32,549 bases of DNA from JASJBU01 sp965372385. Its GTDB lineage: Bacteria; Pseudomonadota; Gammaproteobacteria; Chromatiales; Chromatiaceae. This document shows positions 18,101 through 25,657 of this stretch, in pieces (position 1 is the first letter of the stretch; each line of letters begins with the position of its first letter). The translations under genes and the position numbers were made by a program. The notes under the pieces were generated by a model, which was given only the letters and a program-made list of their open reading frames with translations, had not been told where the DNA came from and did not search any database. The stretch is from positions 1-32,549 of the forward strand of contig CBDVCD010000012.1 in NCBI GenBank assembly GCA_965372385.1, written 5' to 3'.

Positions 18101-18317
18101 GGAGCTGGGTTCATGGGACCCGCTTGGGGCCAGAATCCTGTTACCGGACGGACCCTATCCAACATGGACCGGTAATATCGAAGGCCTTCCAACGGATGAA
18201 AGGATCGAGTGGAAATGCATCAAACGACAGGAGTCGGATCGTACTGTCATCCAGTGGGAGCCGGGTTCAAACAATGTGTTCGACAAGAACTCACCTGAAC
18301 AGGTAGGTGCTTTCTAA
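15120..18317 (+). CDS. Secreted GH31 alpha-glucosidase with CBM20
   Basis: A 1065-residue exported glycoside hydrolase family 31 enzyme, predicted to remove glucose or transfer glucosyl units from alpha-glucans. The N-terminus is hydrophobic and ends LVSC at residues 21-24, a good lipobox, followed by AAAQ, also a possible signal peptidase I site. The GH31 barrel shows nucleophile Asp434 (HWTDLGEPEM), acid/base Asp502 (MWSGDIGS) and SDIAGF at about 530; their 68-residue spacing agrees with known GH31 enzymes. After the barrel's beta domains come a Cys-containing module at about 870-968 (PGAGNGWDPSD, YKFTADGSWAVNWG), then a CBM20 starch-binding domain at about 969-1065 (VYVVGNVPELGSWDP, YPTWTG, IEWKCIKR). 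Appended starch-binding modules suggest action on insoluble or extracellular glycogen/starch. A single gene with no sugar operon around it. Confidence 0.93.
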   Translation: MSHANPTHLVVTAILALLLILVSCFAAAQPQRILYEAQGNYLILEIADEDLIHLEYGQGPASDLATPLPTSDMVCSASDNLPEPVCTTEHPGSQAFSDNGSGTLETRDLRLSINPANLALSVFDKTKGNLLLTTLRAENLGQPQKTLIGTRGAELDIYGLGQQFVDPGVTDIDWEGRVRVGGDFGNVMAGFNGGANGNTQIPIMYAVNGTGFENYALFLDNKYRHRWDFTSPTQWKVDVNDGALRFFLLTGPDLLDLRRDFMDLVGHPLVPPKKMFGLWLSEYGYDNWGELEDKLSTLRTAGFPLDGFVLDLQWFGGITSNSDDTRMGSLTFDEVNFPNPQARIAGYQNDECTGIMLIEEAYVGRNLPEHSDLHNRDCLAKDRPGGTEPAYLTGNAWWGKGGMIDYTNDACGAYLHDNKRQALIDKGVIGHWTDLGEPEMFDPNSGYSVGDHSDAHNIFNFSWIRSINAGYQRHNNTLRPFMMSRSGTAGIQRFGAAMWSGDIGSKLDNLDSHAANQKHMAFSGIDYYGSDIAGFHRGDIQHDPARKNELYTQWFAAGMMLDIPGRPHTENLCNCKETAPDRIGDLASNLDNARLRYRLIPYLYSLAHQAYLEGEPVMPPLVLHYQADANVRNRGQEKLIGRDLLTAVIAEESASQGQVYLPAGSWIDWHSNQRIHSTGMLHTTPLYRDNLFKLPLFARAGAIIPMAHVDGETLCSEGWRKDGSVRNELIVRVYDFAPGSGDNNRFTLYEDDGRTIAYQQGEVRKTGLTFSALSGASEGTLRSVQLDIEASEGSYQGAPTSRNNLLELVTNGIAVGISLDGQALDQHASMRDFQGAASGWIMESSRVLAKSGVKPVSEAKRFVIQLQEPVCTSNHQYISVPGAGNGWDPSDPQRRLTSCNGKVWSGELALCAEEYKFTADGSWAVNWGCDGQQNGPNCPPLVDGRYRVSFDEDNPANPAFDRIGDASCSVPARFVCENGETTWGTSVYVVGNVPELGSWDPLGARILLPDGPYPTWTGNIEGLPTDERIEWKCIKRQESDRTVIQWEPGSNNVFDKNSPEQVGAF

Positions 18318-18350
18318 CATAATCGTAAAGGGTAGCAACCCCCCTACTAA

Positions 18351-18372
18351 CCTCCCCCTTCCAAGGGGGAGG
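18351..18372. repeat. Perfect GC-rich hairpin downstream of GH31
   Basis: CCTCCCCCTT (18351-18360) pairs exactly with AAGGGGGAGG (18363-18372) around a 2-base centre. It sits between the convergent GH31 and small-lipoprotein genes. No T-run follows, so it is not a standard intrinsic terminator, though it could stall transcription or mark a short dispersed palindrome. Confidence 0.6.
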
Positions 18373-18377
18373 AATCT

Positions 18378-18602
18378 TTACTGAGCTTTGTAGCTATTCA
18401 CCACACTACGTACAAGCTCTTCATCCAGCATACCCTGGATCAGCTTACGAGCCTCCCGGCGAACCATAGATATCTCATTCTTTGGCAGAAGAGAACCGCT
18501 GGCTCGCTCCGACGGCCCTTCTACTGATGCGCAGCCCTGCACTACCAGCAGTCCCAGGCAGAGCAGGGTGAGTGAAATCGTTTCTCTAATGCTGTAATTC
18601 AT
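18378..18602 (-). CDS. Small lipoprotein, unknown function
   Basis: A 74-residue product from the ATG at 18602 (a TTG at 18614 would add four residues). It has a lipoprotein signal ending VVQGC, then a polar, helical tail with MVRREARKLIQGMLDEELV. I recognise no family. Neither start has a strong ribosome site, which lowers confidence. It faces away from the cytochrome genes, and their shared upstream region (18603-18930) is unusually long. Confidence 0.65.
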   Translation of the reverse strand: MNYSIRETISLTLLCLGLLVVQGCASVEGPSERASGSLLPKNEISMVRREARKLIQGMLDEELVRSVVNSYKAQ

Positions 18603-18743
18603 CCGCAAGAGCAATCTTTTTCATGCCAGACTTCTTCGTTTTAGTTGGACTCAGCCTGGTTAAACTCGGCTTTCGGGTTTTCGAATACATAAACGGGAGT
18701 TAGTGTGATTTGGATTCAACCATCTATGTGAATGCTGACTTCA

Positions 18744-18836
18744 ACTACTAAGGGTTTTTAAGGAATTAAACTACTCACTTATACCCCACACTATTAGGGT
18801 TTGTTATAAGCACAATCACCCTACTTATACCCACCA
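18744..18836 (+). promoter_or_regulatory. Two tandem imperfect 46-base repeats upstream of cytochrome genes
   Basis: Copy 1 begins near 18744 (ACTACTAAGGGTTTTT) and ends ACTTATACCCC (18777-18787). Copy 2 begins near 18788 (ACACTATTAGGGTTTG) and ends ACTTATACCCA (18823-18833). The ACTTATACCC core recurs at 46-base spacing and the AGGGTTT core at 45. Between them TTATAAG (18804-18810) is the inverse of the CTTATA core. The array lies 95-190 bases before the ATG at 18931 and looks like a multi-site regulator binding region. The rest of 18603-18930 is AT-rich with no gene. Confidence 0.6.
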
Positions 18837-18930
18837 CCCTTTTTTCATTTCTCTCATAAGCTTAATCGATGTGAACTTGCAATGGCACGGGGGTGCAAGA
18901 TCACTTCCTTACTAACTATCGGGGAGACAA

Positions 18931-20214
18931 ATGAAAAAATACACAAACAACGGAATAGTGCGTTTTCTGACATTAGGTACTTTATCGATAACCGCACTCA
19001 TGGCCCTACCCAACGTAGCATCGGCGGTACCCGCCTTTGCCAGACAAACCAACATGCCCTGTACCGCCTGCCACTTTCAGAATTTTCCAACGTTGAACGC
19101 CTTTGGACGGACATTTCGCGCCGGGGGCTACACCATGACAGGCGGCCAGGGGCTTATCGAGGGGGATGATATTTCACTGCCTGTGGTGCTCAATGCCTCG
19201 GTCATTGCCAAGCTTCGCTATAAGAAAACCAACGGCAATACCGATGCCGGGAGTGACCGCGGGTCGATCGAATGGCCCGACGAGGCCGCCCTCTTGATCG
19301 GTGGCCGCCTGGCAAAAAACGCTGGATTTCTGATGGAATTGGGCCTGGGTGACGTCGCTGACGAAGACGAAGACAGTGGGGACGTAAGCGCCAACTCTTT
19401 TCTATCCACCAAGATCCACTTCAATGTGGCAAAGGCAGGCAACACCCAGTTCAGCGTCATACCCTACTCTACTGACGGTCTCGGATCGTCCTATGGCTTT
19501 GAACTGCTCAATACAGGCGCTCAGCGTTCACAGCGCCCCATCGAGGATCGCCGGGGGTTCAGTGCAGCACAGGCGTTGGGGCTGGCCAGCGGCGAGGCCA
19601 CCGGCATCGCTTTTGTCGCGTCGAGCCACAACTACTTCATTAATTACACACCCTGGGTGCCAGGCTGGGGTGGCACCAACATGGATGTCAAGCCTTCGGG
19701 TTTTGCTCATTATCTGCGGGCGGCCTATATGCCATTTATCGGCAGCTGGGATACCGGGTTTGGGGTGCAGTTCTGGACCGGTGATGCCACTGTTGCAGCT
19801 GACGATGGCAGCGATATCGATATCAAGACGGATGGTTGGATAATCGATGCCCAGGCCCAGGGAGATGCTGGTGGTATGCCACTGGGGCTGTATGCCAGCT
19901 ATGGACAATGCGAAGGCGATGCCGATCATTTCGCCGGTAACTGTGGCAACATCGATGATGCCGATGCATTCGGCGCACTCGCGCAGCTGGGTATTATTCC
20001 CAATAAGCTCAATATCTTTGCCGCCTATCGCGCTATGGATGTAGGCAAAGAGGCGGATACCAACTTCGATTCCTGGACCCTCGGCACGAATTATATGGCC
20101 GCACAGAATATCCGCCTTGAACTCTTTTACGTGTCTGAAAGCGGTTCTGGCGTAGACGCCAGATCCAATGATCGTGACGGTACCTTACTACTGCAATTGT
20201 TCGCCGGCTTCTAA
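18931..20214 (+). CDS. Monoheme outer-membrane cytochrome/porin fusion, Cyc2-like
   Basis: A 427-residue secreted protein. Residues 1-32 are a signal peptide (cut near VASA). A single c-type heme site CTACH follows (Cys44, Cys47, His48), set in PAFARQTNMPC and followed by FPTLNAFGRTFRAGGYT. The remaining 350 residues show alternating polar/apolar strands rich in Gly, Tyr and Asp and end in a terminal Phe (LLLQLFAGF), as in outer-membrane beta-barrels. A short heme domain with this FARQT...CxxCH...LNxFGRxF pattern fused to a barrel is the plan of Cyc2, the outer-membrane Fe(II) oxidase of iron oxidisers. Related proteins occur in organisms not known to oxidise iron, so the donor is uncertain. 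GGGGA precedes the ATG. A diheme cytochrome follows 93 bases later. Confidence 0.7.
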   Translation: MKKYTNNGIVRFLTLGTLSITALMALPNVASAVPAFARQTNMPCTACHFQNFPTLNAFGRTFRAGGYTMTGGQGLIEGDDISLPVVLNASVIAKLRYKKTNGNTDAGSDRGSIEWPDEAALLIGGRLAKNAGFLMELGLGDVADEDEDSGDVSANSFLSTKIHFNVAKAGNTQFSVIPYSTDGLGSSYGFELLNTGAQRSQRPIEDRRGFSAAQALGLASGEATGIAFVASSHNYFINYTPWVPGWGGTNMDVKPSGFAHYLRAAYMPFIGSWDTGFGVQFWTGDATVAADDGSDIDIKTDGWIIDAQAQGDAGGMPLGLYASYGQCEGDADHFAGNCGNIDDADAFGALAQLGIIPNKLNIFAAYRAMDVGKEADTNFDSWTLGTNYMAAQNIRLELFYVSESGSGVDARSNDRDGTLLLQLFAGF

Positions 20215-20307
20215 TTTGGGTGAGCAGTTAATCTAAAGCATGAACCCTAACTAACACATATCGGCCAACAGTGATTGATACAAAACAACTGTTGCAGGAG
20301 TGATAAA

Positions 20308-20967
20308 ATGAAAATCCGCACCATCAGTAAACTAGTGTCCGCCATTCTCGGTGGAGTCTTCCTGGCGCAAGTTGCCAACGCCCAACCCTCGAATGTTTAT
20401 GAAGGTTACAAACTGTTTAACGAAACCTGCTTTTTATGCCACGGCTTGGATGGCAAGGGAAAGGGCCCCCTGTCCATTAAATTAAATACGACAGTTGAAG
20501 ATCTTACCGATAACACCGATTTGGCAAAGAAATCAGATCGGGATCTTTTCCGGATCATCCAGGGAACCGCCCCCCATGGGAGCATTAACGAAAGCATGCC
20601 GCAATGGGGTTTGGCGATCCCAGGGCCACAGATCCAATCCCTCGTCTCCTATATCCGTTTTCTGCATCAATCCAAACATCCGTTAATTGGTGACCCGGAG
20701 ACGGGAAGAGCTGTTTATCAGCGATATTGTGCCGTATGTCATGGTAGTAACGGGAGAGGTAACGGGCCTCTGACAAATGTCATGGAGATGGAACCGGCGG
20801 ATCACACCGATACCAAGAAAATGGCTGAGCTCACGAATGAAAAATTAGCCGAAGTGATTCGTGAAGGTGATGTCGACAGCAAACTGATGCCAGGCTGGAA
20901 GGAGATCCTGTCTGCGGATGAGATCAAGGCTGTGATCAGCTATATCCGTCTGCTCTCCAAACGATAA
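20308..20967 (+). CDS. Periplasmic diheme cytochrome c
   Basis: A 219-residue protein with a signal peptide (cut near ANAQ at residue 25) and two cytochrome c domains in tandem. Heme sites are CFLCH (41-45) and CAVCH (141-145). Likely axial Met ligands are Met97 (ESMPQWG) and Met194 (KLMPGWK). Both halves have the G(K/R)GNGP-like loop after the CxxCH and end in a VSYIR or ISYIR helix, so the two domains are homologous. The ATG at 20308 has CAGGAG upstream; a longer frame begins at 20275 without a ribosome site. It lies 93 bases after the outer-membrane cytochrome and before a strong terminator, so the pair is probably one transcript and this protein its periplasmic acceptor. Confidence 0.92.
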   Translation: MKIRTISKLVSAILGGVFLAQVANAQPSNVYEGYKLFNETCFLCHGLDGKGKGPLSIKLNTTVEDLTDNTDLAKKSDRDLFRIIQGTAPHGSINESMPQWGLAIPGPQIQSLVSYIRFLHQSKHPLIGDPETGRAVYQRYCAVCHGSNGRGNGPLTNVMEMEPADHTDTKKMAELTNEKLAEVIREGDVDSKLMPGWKEILSADEIKAVISYIRLLSKR

Positions 20968-21007
20968 TCGTTTTCTTTCAGTTCTTTCTATTTTCAATCA
21001 ACGATTC

Positions 21008-21036
21008 AACCGCTCACATTCGTGAGCGGTTTTTTT
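21008..21036 (+). terminator. Intrinsic terminator after the cytochrome pair
   Basis: AACCGCTCAC (21008-21017) pairs with GTGAGCGGTT (21022-21031) around the loop ATTC, followed by a T-run to 21036. It ends the rightward cytochrome transcript. Read leftward, the T-run is missing, so it serves the plus strand only. Confidence 0.9.
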
Positions 21037-21038
21037 GG

Positions 21039-21590
21039 TTAGAGTTCTTCCAGAATACGCTGCCGGATGTTTATATATTCGTCTTCAGAGATCAATCCAT
21101 TGTCACGCAGATCCTGCAAACTTATCAGGCGTTGCTTAGCTGAACCTGATGACTGTATGTAGACTGGTTGCGATCTTTCTATTTGTGGGGTTTGGGTTTC
21201 AGGTATCTTGGTCTTTTTAAGGGGAACTGTTTGAACAGCCTTCTCCTGTACTAAAGGTTGTTCCTCACAAACCAGCTTTGCTTTTATTCCTGTCGCCCCA
21301 GCATTCATACCGACAGGTTGGTTTAAATCCTCACAACCTCTCTTTTTAAATAGAATTGTTCCGTAGACGTCCTGCTTGGACTGATCGTAAACAGTGGGAA
21401 AAAGGTCTCTCTGATCTATTTCCAGGGGTGTCTCACCAACCAGATCCCCCATCACATAGACTGTCGCACCCGGTGGCTCAGAGGTTACATGCACAGCTTT
21501 ACTCGATGTAAACAATGTTGTTCCGCTACACCCTTGTATCACAGGCAGCAGGCAAAACAGTGTCGAGATTAAACGTGTATGCATACCCAT
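21039..21590 (-). CDS. Lipoprotein with SHOCT-like C-terminus
   Basis: A 183-residue product starting at the ATG at 21590, chosen because GGAGG lies 7 bases upstream; the open frame extends further without support. A lipoprotein signal ends VIQGC. The segment HVTSEPPGATVYVMGDLVGETPL resembles PEGA repeats, which form a small beta domain seen in surface lipoproteins. The tail, from about IQSSGS onward (KQRLISLQDLRDNGLISEDEY), has the look of a SHOCT motif, a short helical oligomerisation or targeting element. Function unknown. It converges on the cytochrome pair and is divergent from nothing; its start is about 150 bases from the end of pnp. Confidence 0.82.
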   Translation of the reverse strand: MGMHTRLISTLFCLLPVIQGCSGTTLFTSSKAVHVTSEPPGATVYVMGDLVGETPLEIDQRDLFPTVYDQSKQDVYGTILFKKRGCEDLNQPVGMNAGATGIKAKLVCEEQPLVQEKAVQTVPLKKTKIPETQTPQIERSQPVYIQSSGSAKQRLISLQDLRDNGLISEDEYINIRQRILEEL

Positions 21591-21682
21591 TCTATATCCT
21601 CCAACTCTCTTTTCTTTCGACAGTATCAGACAGACAACTGAAAATATCACCGTCAAAATCAGGTCGTGTTTAATCTGACAGT

Positions 21683-21709
21683 AAAAAGGGGCCCGCAGGC
21701 CCCTTTTTT
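21683..21709 (-). terminator. Intrinsic terminator of the rimP-pnp operon
   Basis: AAAAAGGGGCC (21683-21693) pairs with GGCCCCTTTTT (21698-21708) around the loop CGCA. It lies 25 bases past the pnp stop and, read leftward, ends in a T5 run. The rightward reading also has a T-run, so it may work in both directions. Confidence 0.88.
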
Positions 21710-21733
21710 CGACGCAAGATCAGGCGGACTTGA

Positions 21734-23827
21734 TCATGCTTCATCCACCGCTTTCATGCTGAGACGGATGCGGCCCTGCTTGTCCACTTCCAGCACCTTG
21801 ACCTTGATTACATCCCCTTCGGAGAGCTTGTCGCTGACCTTCTCCACCCGCTCGTGGGAGATCTGGGAGATATGCACCAGGCCATCCTTACCGGGTAGGA
21901 TGGTGACAAAGGCGCCGAAATCCATCAGCTTGGCCACCTTACCTTGGTAAATGGTGCCAACCTCAATGTCCGCGGTGATCAGCTCTACGCGCTTACGCGC
22001 ATCCTCACCGGCACTCTTGTCGACCGAGAAGATCTTCACCACGCCATCGTCGGTGATATCAACAGTGGCGCCAGTCTCCTCGGTGATGGAACGGATGGTC
22101 ACACCGCCCTTGCCGATCACATCACGGATCTTGTCCGGATGGATCTTGAACTCGATGATGCGCGGTGCGTGCTCGGACATCTCGACACGATGGGAGTCGA
22201 TCACCTTGTTCATCTCATCCAGGATGTGCAGCCGGCCCTCTTTGGCCTGCTCCAGGGCGATCTCCATGATCTCTTTGGTGATACCCTGGATCTTGATGTC
22301 CATCTGCAAGGCATTGATACCCTCGGAGGTACCAGCCACCTTGAAATCCATGTCACCAAGATGGTCCTCGTCACCCATGATGTCGGTCAGCACCGCAAAT
22401 TTGTCGCCCTCTTTGATCAGACCCATTGCCACACCAGCCACCGGCGCCTTGATCGGGACACCTGCATCCATCAGCGCCAGACTGGTGCCGCAGACAGAGG
22501 CCATGGAGGAGGAACCATTGGACTCGGTGATCTCGGAGACCACACGGATCGCGTAGGGGAACTCCGCAATGGTCGGCATACAGGCCAGCACACCCCGCTT
22601 GGCCAGACGGCCATGGCCGATCTCACGTCGCTTGGGGCTGCCCACCCGGCCGGTCTCACCGACACAGAAGGGAGGGAAATTGTAGTGCAGCATGAAGTGC
22701 TCACGCCGAGTGCCCTCCAGGGCATCGATGATCTGGGAGTCACGTTCGGTGCCCAGAGTCGTGATCACTATGGCCTGAGTCTCACCCCGGGTGAACAGGG
22801 CTGAACCGTGGGTACGGGGCAGTATGCCGGTACGCACGCTGATCGGGCGCACGGTGCGGGTGTCACGACCATCGATACGTGCCTCACCCTCCAGGATACG
22901 GCCACGGACCGTGCTCTTCTTGAGCTTCTCGATGCTCCCTTTGACCTGATCGGCACTCCAGCGGGGCTCTTCGCCCTCGGCCGCCGTGCAGAGTTTCTCA
23001 AGCGTAGCCGCAACCACCGCATCGATGGCGGCATAGCGCTCCATTTTGTCCGCGACCTTGTAGGCATCACCGATGCCTTGGGCAGCTTCAGCCTCCACTG
23101 CTGCGTTCAGCTCGGCATCCACCTCGGGCGCCGCATGGACTGCCGCTGGCTTGCCGACTTCCGCGGCCAGCTCCTTGATCATCTGAATGGGCATCAATGA
23201 CTGTTCATGACCGAACAGCACCGCCCCCAGCATCACCTCTTCAGAAAGCTGATTGGCTTCGGACTCGACCATCAGCACCGCATCCTCGGTACCTGCCACG
23301 ATCAGGTCCAGATCGGAATCCGGATTCACGCCAGCGGCCCCATTCAGAATATATTCTCCATCCTTATAGCCAACCCGGGCAGCACCCACCGGTCCGCCGA
23401 AAGGCAGGCCTGAAATAGCCAGCGCCGCGGAGGTGCCGATCAGGGAGGGTATCTCCGGGTCCACTGCCGGATTCAGAGACATCACGGTGATGATGACCTG
23501 CACCTCACTGGTAAAGCCCTTAGGAAACAAAGGACGGATCGGTCGGTCGATCAAGCGGGAGGTCAGAATCTCCTTTTCGCTCGGGCGACCCTCCCGGCGG
23601 AAGAAACCACCCGGAATACTCCCCGCCGCATAGGTCTTCTCCTGATAGTCGACCGTGAGGGGAAAGAAGTCGCGCTTCACGGCGCTTTTCGCTTCCACTA
23701 CAGTCACCTGCACAACAGTATCGTCCATGTTGACCATCACGGCGCCATGGGCCTGGCGCGCGATCTCACCGGTCTCGATGGATACCTTATGCTCACCCCA
23801 CTGAAATTCTTTTCTGATCAGAGTCAC
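21734..23827 (-). CDS. pnp: Polyribonucleotide nucleotidyltransferase
   Basis: 3'-to-5' phosphorolytic exoribonuclease and degradosome partner, active as a trimer. The 697 residues comprise two RNase PH domains (the second with FTRGETQAIV and HYNFPPFCVGETGR), a linking helical domain, a KH domain at about 555-615 (VIGKGGVTIRSI) and an S1 domain at about 620-690 (MDFGAFVTILPGKDGLVHIS). This is the usual length (711 in E. coli). It is the last gene of the operon, 32 bases after rpsO, and has its own downstream terminator. Confidence 0.99.
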   Translation of the reverse strand: MTLIRKEFQWGEHKVSIETGEIARQAHGAVMVNMDDTVVQVTVVEAKSAVKRDFFPLTVDYQEKTYAAGSIPGGFFRREGRPSEKEILTSRLIDRPIRPLFPKGFTSEVQVIITVMSLNPAVDPEIPSLIGTSAALAISGLPFGGPVGAARVGYKDGEYILNGAAGVNPDSDLDLIVAGTEDAVLMVESEANQLSEEVMLGAVLFGHEQSLMPIQMIKELAAEVGKPAAVHAAPEVDAELNAAVEAEAAQGIGDAYKVADKMERYAAIDAVVAATLEKLCTAAEGEEPRWSADQVKGSIEKLKKSTVRGRILEGEARIDGRDTRTVRPISVRTGILPRTHGSALFTRGETQAIVITTLGTERDSQIIDALEGTRREHFMLHYNFPPFCVGETGRVGSPKRREIGHGRLAKRGVLACMPTIAEFPYAIRVVSEITESNGSSSMASVCGTSLALMDAGVPIKAPVAGVAMGLIKEGDKFAVLTDIMGDEDHLGDMDFKVAGTSEGINALQMDIKIQGITKEIMEIALEQAKEGRLHILDEMNKVIDSHRVEMSEHAPRIIEFKIHPDKIRDVIGKGGVTIRSITEETGATVDITDDGVVKIFSVDKSAGEDARKRVELITADIEVGTIYQGKVAKLMDFGAFVTILPGKDGLVHISQISHERVEKVSDKLSEGDVIKVKVLEVDKQGRIRLSMKAVDEA

Positions 23828-23859
23828 TAGCTAGTCCTCAAGTGCTGATAAAAGACGTC

Positions 23860-24129
23860 TTAACGACGCAGGCCAAGGCGGGAGATCAGATCGCGGTAGC
23901 GGTCCAGATCCTTGCTTTTCAGGTAATCGAGCAGTTTCCGGCGGGAGTTGACCATCCGCACCAGCCCCTGGCGCGAGTGGTGGTCCTGCTTGTGTTCTTT
24001 GAAGTGCTCGGTCAGCTGGGTGATGCGGGCGGTCAACAGGGCCACCTGTACCTCCGGGGAACCGGTATCGTTGGAAGCACGCTTGTACTCTTCAACGATG
24101 GTTTGTTTGTCTGCTGCGCTCATTGTCAT
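23860..24129 (-). CDS. rpsO: 30S ribosomal protein S15
   Basis: Primary rRNA-binding protein of the small subunit, 89 residues, the same length as in E. coli. The core has TGSPEVQVALLTARI, HKQDHHSRQGL and RRKLLDYLK, ending LGLRR. The ATG at 24129 is 7 bases after AGAGGAG; a second ATG (24123) would be too far. In E. coli S15 represses its own translation by binding its leader; the 197-base gap to truB could hold a similar site, but I cannot identify it. Confidence 0.99.
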   Translation of the reverse strand: MTMSAADKQTIVEEYKRASNDTGSPEVQVALLTARITQLTEHFKEHKQDHHSRQGLVRMVNSRRKLLDYLKSKDLDRYRDLISRLGLRR

Positions 24130-24269
24130 GAGGCTTCTCCTCTAGGTTACGTCTTCAAGATAGGTGGCCCTGCTTAAGCCCCCCCGACAATGAGTTCAGG
24201 CAGGCTTGGCCACGATAAAAACCAATGGTAACTAATCAATTTCAGGACATCTGTCGCTGAGAACCGCGT

Positions 24270-24298
24270 AGTATGAGCGGATTCATCCTCTACAGCAA
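24270..24298 (-). promoter_or_regulatory. Candidate internal promoter for rpsO-pnp
   Basis: Read leftward: TTGCTG at 24298-24293, a 17-base spacer, then CATACT at 24275-24270. Matches to consensus are modest (3/6 and 4/6), but the position, in the gap between truB and rpsO, is where E. coli also has an rpsO promoter. Confidence 0.4.
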
Positions 24299-24326
24299 GA
24301 GCAAAAACTCAGACGTGATCAGGCAT

Positions 24327-25250
24327 TCAATTTGCTGCTTGCAGCAGGCGCTTCGGGGCCACCCGCCCATCGTCCTGGATCTGACCCACACCCAGAAAAT
24401 CCGTCTGATTGGCATACAATCTGACCCAGCCGCTGGTGGGAGCATTCGGCACCAGCACCGGCTGGCCCTGTTTGAGATAGAAGGCCGCATCCGCGGTCAG
24501 CATCACTTCCGGCCATTCCGCTAGCGCACTTTCCAGGGGCAGCAACCAGTTATCCATCTCCTCGAAGCGTTTTTCCCTGAAGGCCTCCTGTACCGATGCC
24601 AGACTATGTAACGCCTGATCGTCATAGGGACCGACCCGGGTGCGCTTTAATCCGTTCACATGGGCGCCACAACCCAGGCGTTTGCCGATATCCTCCGCCA
24701 GGGTGCGCACATAGGTGCCCTTCGAGCAGTGCACGTCCATAACGAATTCAGGCATTGCCATGTCGAGTAGGGTCAGGGAATGAATATGGATGGTACGGGT
24801 CTCCCGCTCCACCACCACACCCTGGCGCGCCAGCTTGTAGAGACGTTCGCCCTTGTGTTTGACCGCCGAGTACATCGGCGGCAGCTGCTGCTGCTCACCC
24901 AGAAACTCCCGCAGAGTCGCCCGGATCTGTTCTTCGGTGACGCCGCTGGGGTCATGGGTCTCCACCACCTCGCCTTCGGCGTCCGCGGTGGTGGTGGTCT
25001 CACCCAGTTTCACCGTCACCTGATATCGCTTGTCCGCATCCAGCAGAAAGGCCGACATCTTGGTCGCTTCACCGAAGCAGATCGGCAGCAGCCCGGTGGC
25101 CAGGGGATCGAGACTCCCGGTGTGTCCCGCCTTGGCGGCCTTGTAGAGGAACTTGACCTCCTGCAGTGCCTTGTTGGAGGTCAAACCCACCGGCTTATCG
25201 AGCAGTAGTACACCGCTGATATTGCGCCCTCTATTGTGACGACGTCCCAT
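24327..25250 (-). CDS. truB: tRNA pseudouridine(55) synthase
   Basis: Makes pseudouridine 55 in the T-loop of tRNAs. The 307 residues open with GVLLLDKPVGLTSN, then the catalytic motif GHTGSLDPLATGLLP, whose Asp is the nucleophile, then YSAVKHKGERLYKLAR and a region with CSKGTYVRTLAEDIG. A small C-terminal PUA-like part follows. It lies 35 bases after rbfA in the operon. Confidence 0.98.
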   Translation of the reverse strand: MGRRHNRGRNISGVLLLDKPVGLTSNKALQEVKFLYKAAKAGHTGSLDPLATGLLPICFGEATKMSAFLLDADKRYQVTVKLGETTTTADAEGEVVETHDPSGVTEEQIRATLREFLGEQQQLPPMYSAVKHKGERLYKLARQGVVVERETRTIHIHSLTLLDMAMPEFVMDVHCSKGTYVRTLAEDIGKRLGCGAHVNGLKRTRVGPYDDQALHSLASVQEAFREKRFEEMDNWLLPLESALAEWPEVMLTADAAFYLKQGQPVLVPNAPTSGWVRLYANQTDFLGVGQIQDDGRVAPKRLLQAAN

Positions 25251-25285
25251 GTTGATACTCTTGAATCTATATTGATTGAGGGAAG

Positions 25286-25654
25286 CTAATCAGAATCGGC
25301 TTGATGCTCGACAGCCTGCTCGATCAGGGCATCCAGTTGCTCACCCTTTTCGATCGATTCATCATAGACAAACAACAATTTCGGCACGGTACGCAGCTTG
25401 AGTTGCCGCCCCAGCAGCCAGCGCAGATGGCCAGCCGCCTGGTTCAAACGTTTGCTGCACTCCGCCTGCGGCAACTGGCTGCTCATGACAGTAAAAAATA
25501 CCTTGGCCTGAGAGAAATCCCTGACGACACGCACCTCCTGGATGGTCACCATGCCCAATTCAGGGTCCTCCTCGAACTCATCTCTCAGCAGATCGGCCAG
25601 TTCCCGCTGCAGTTGGGCGCCAACCCGATCGACGCGTTGAAAATCCCGCGCCAT
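25286..25654 (-). CDS. rbfA: Ribosome-binding factor A
   Basis: KH-fold protein that helps 16S rRNA maturation and cold adaptation of the 30S subunit. The 122 residues have the family features: an N-terminal RVGAQLQRELADLL helix, then DFSQAKVFFTVM, and RTVPKLLFVYDESIEKG near the end. It begins 3 bases after the infB stop, so translation is probably coupled. Confidence 0.97.
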   Translation of the reverse strand: MARDFQRVDRVGAQLQRELADLLRDEFEEDPELGMVTIQEVRVVRDFSQAKVFFTVMSSQLPQAECSKRLNQAAGHLRWLLGRQLKLRTVPKLLFVYDESIEKGEQLDALIEQAVEHQADSD

Positions 25655-25657
25655 CGG

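Noticed and set aside
18882..19169. Plus-strand frame overlapping the start of the cytochrome-barrel gene
   Set aside because: It is out of frame with a gene that has a signal peptide, heme motif and ribosome site.
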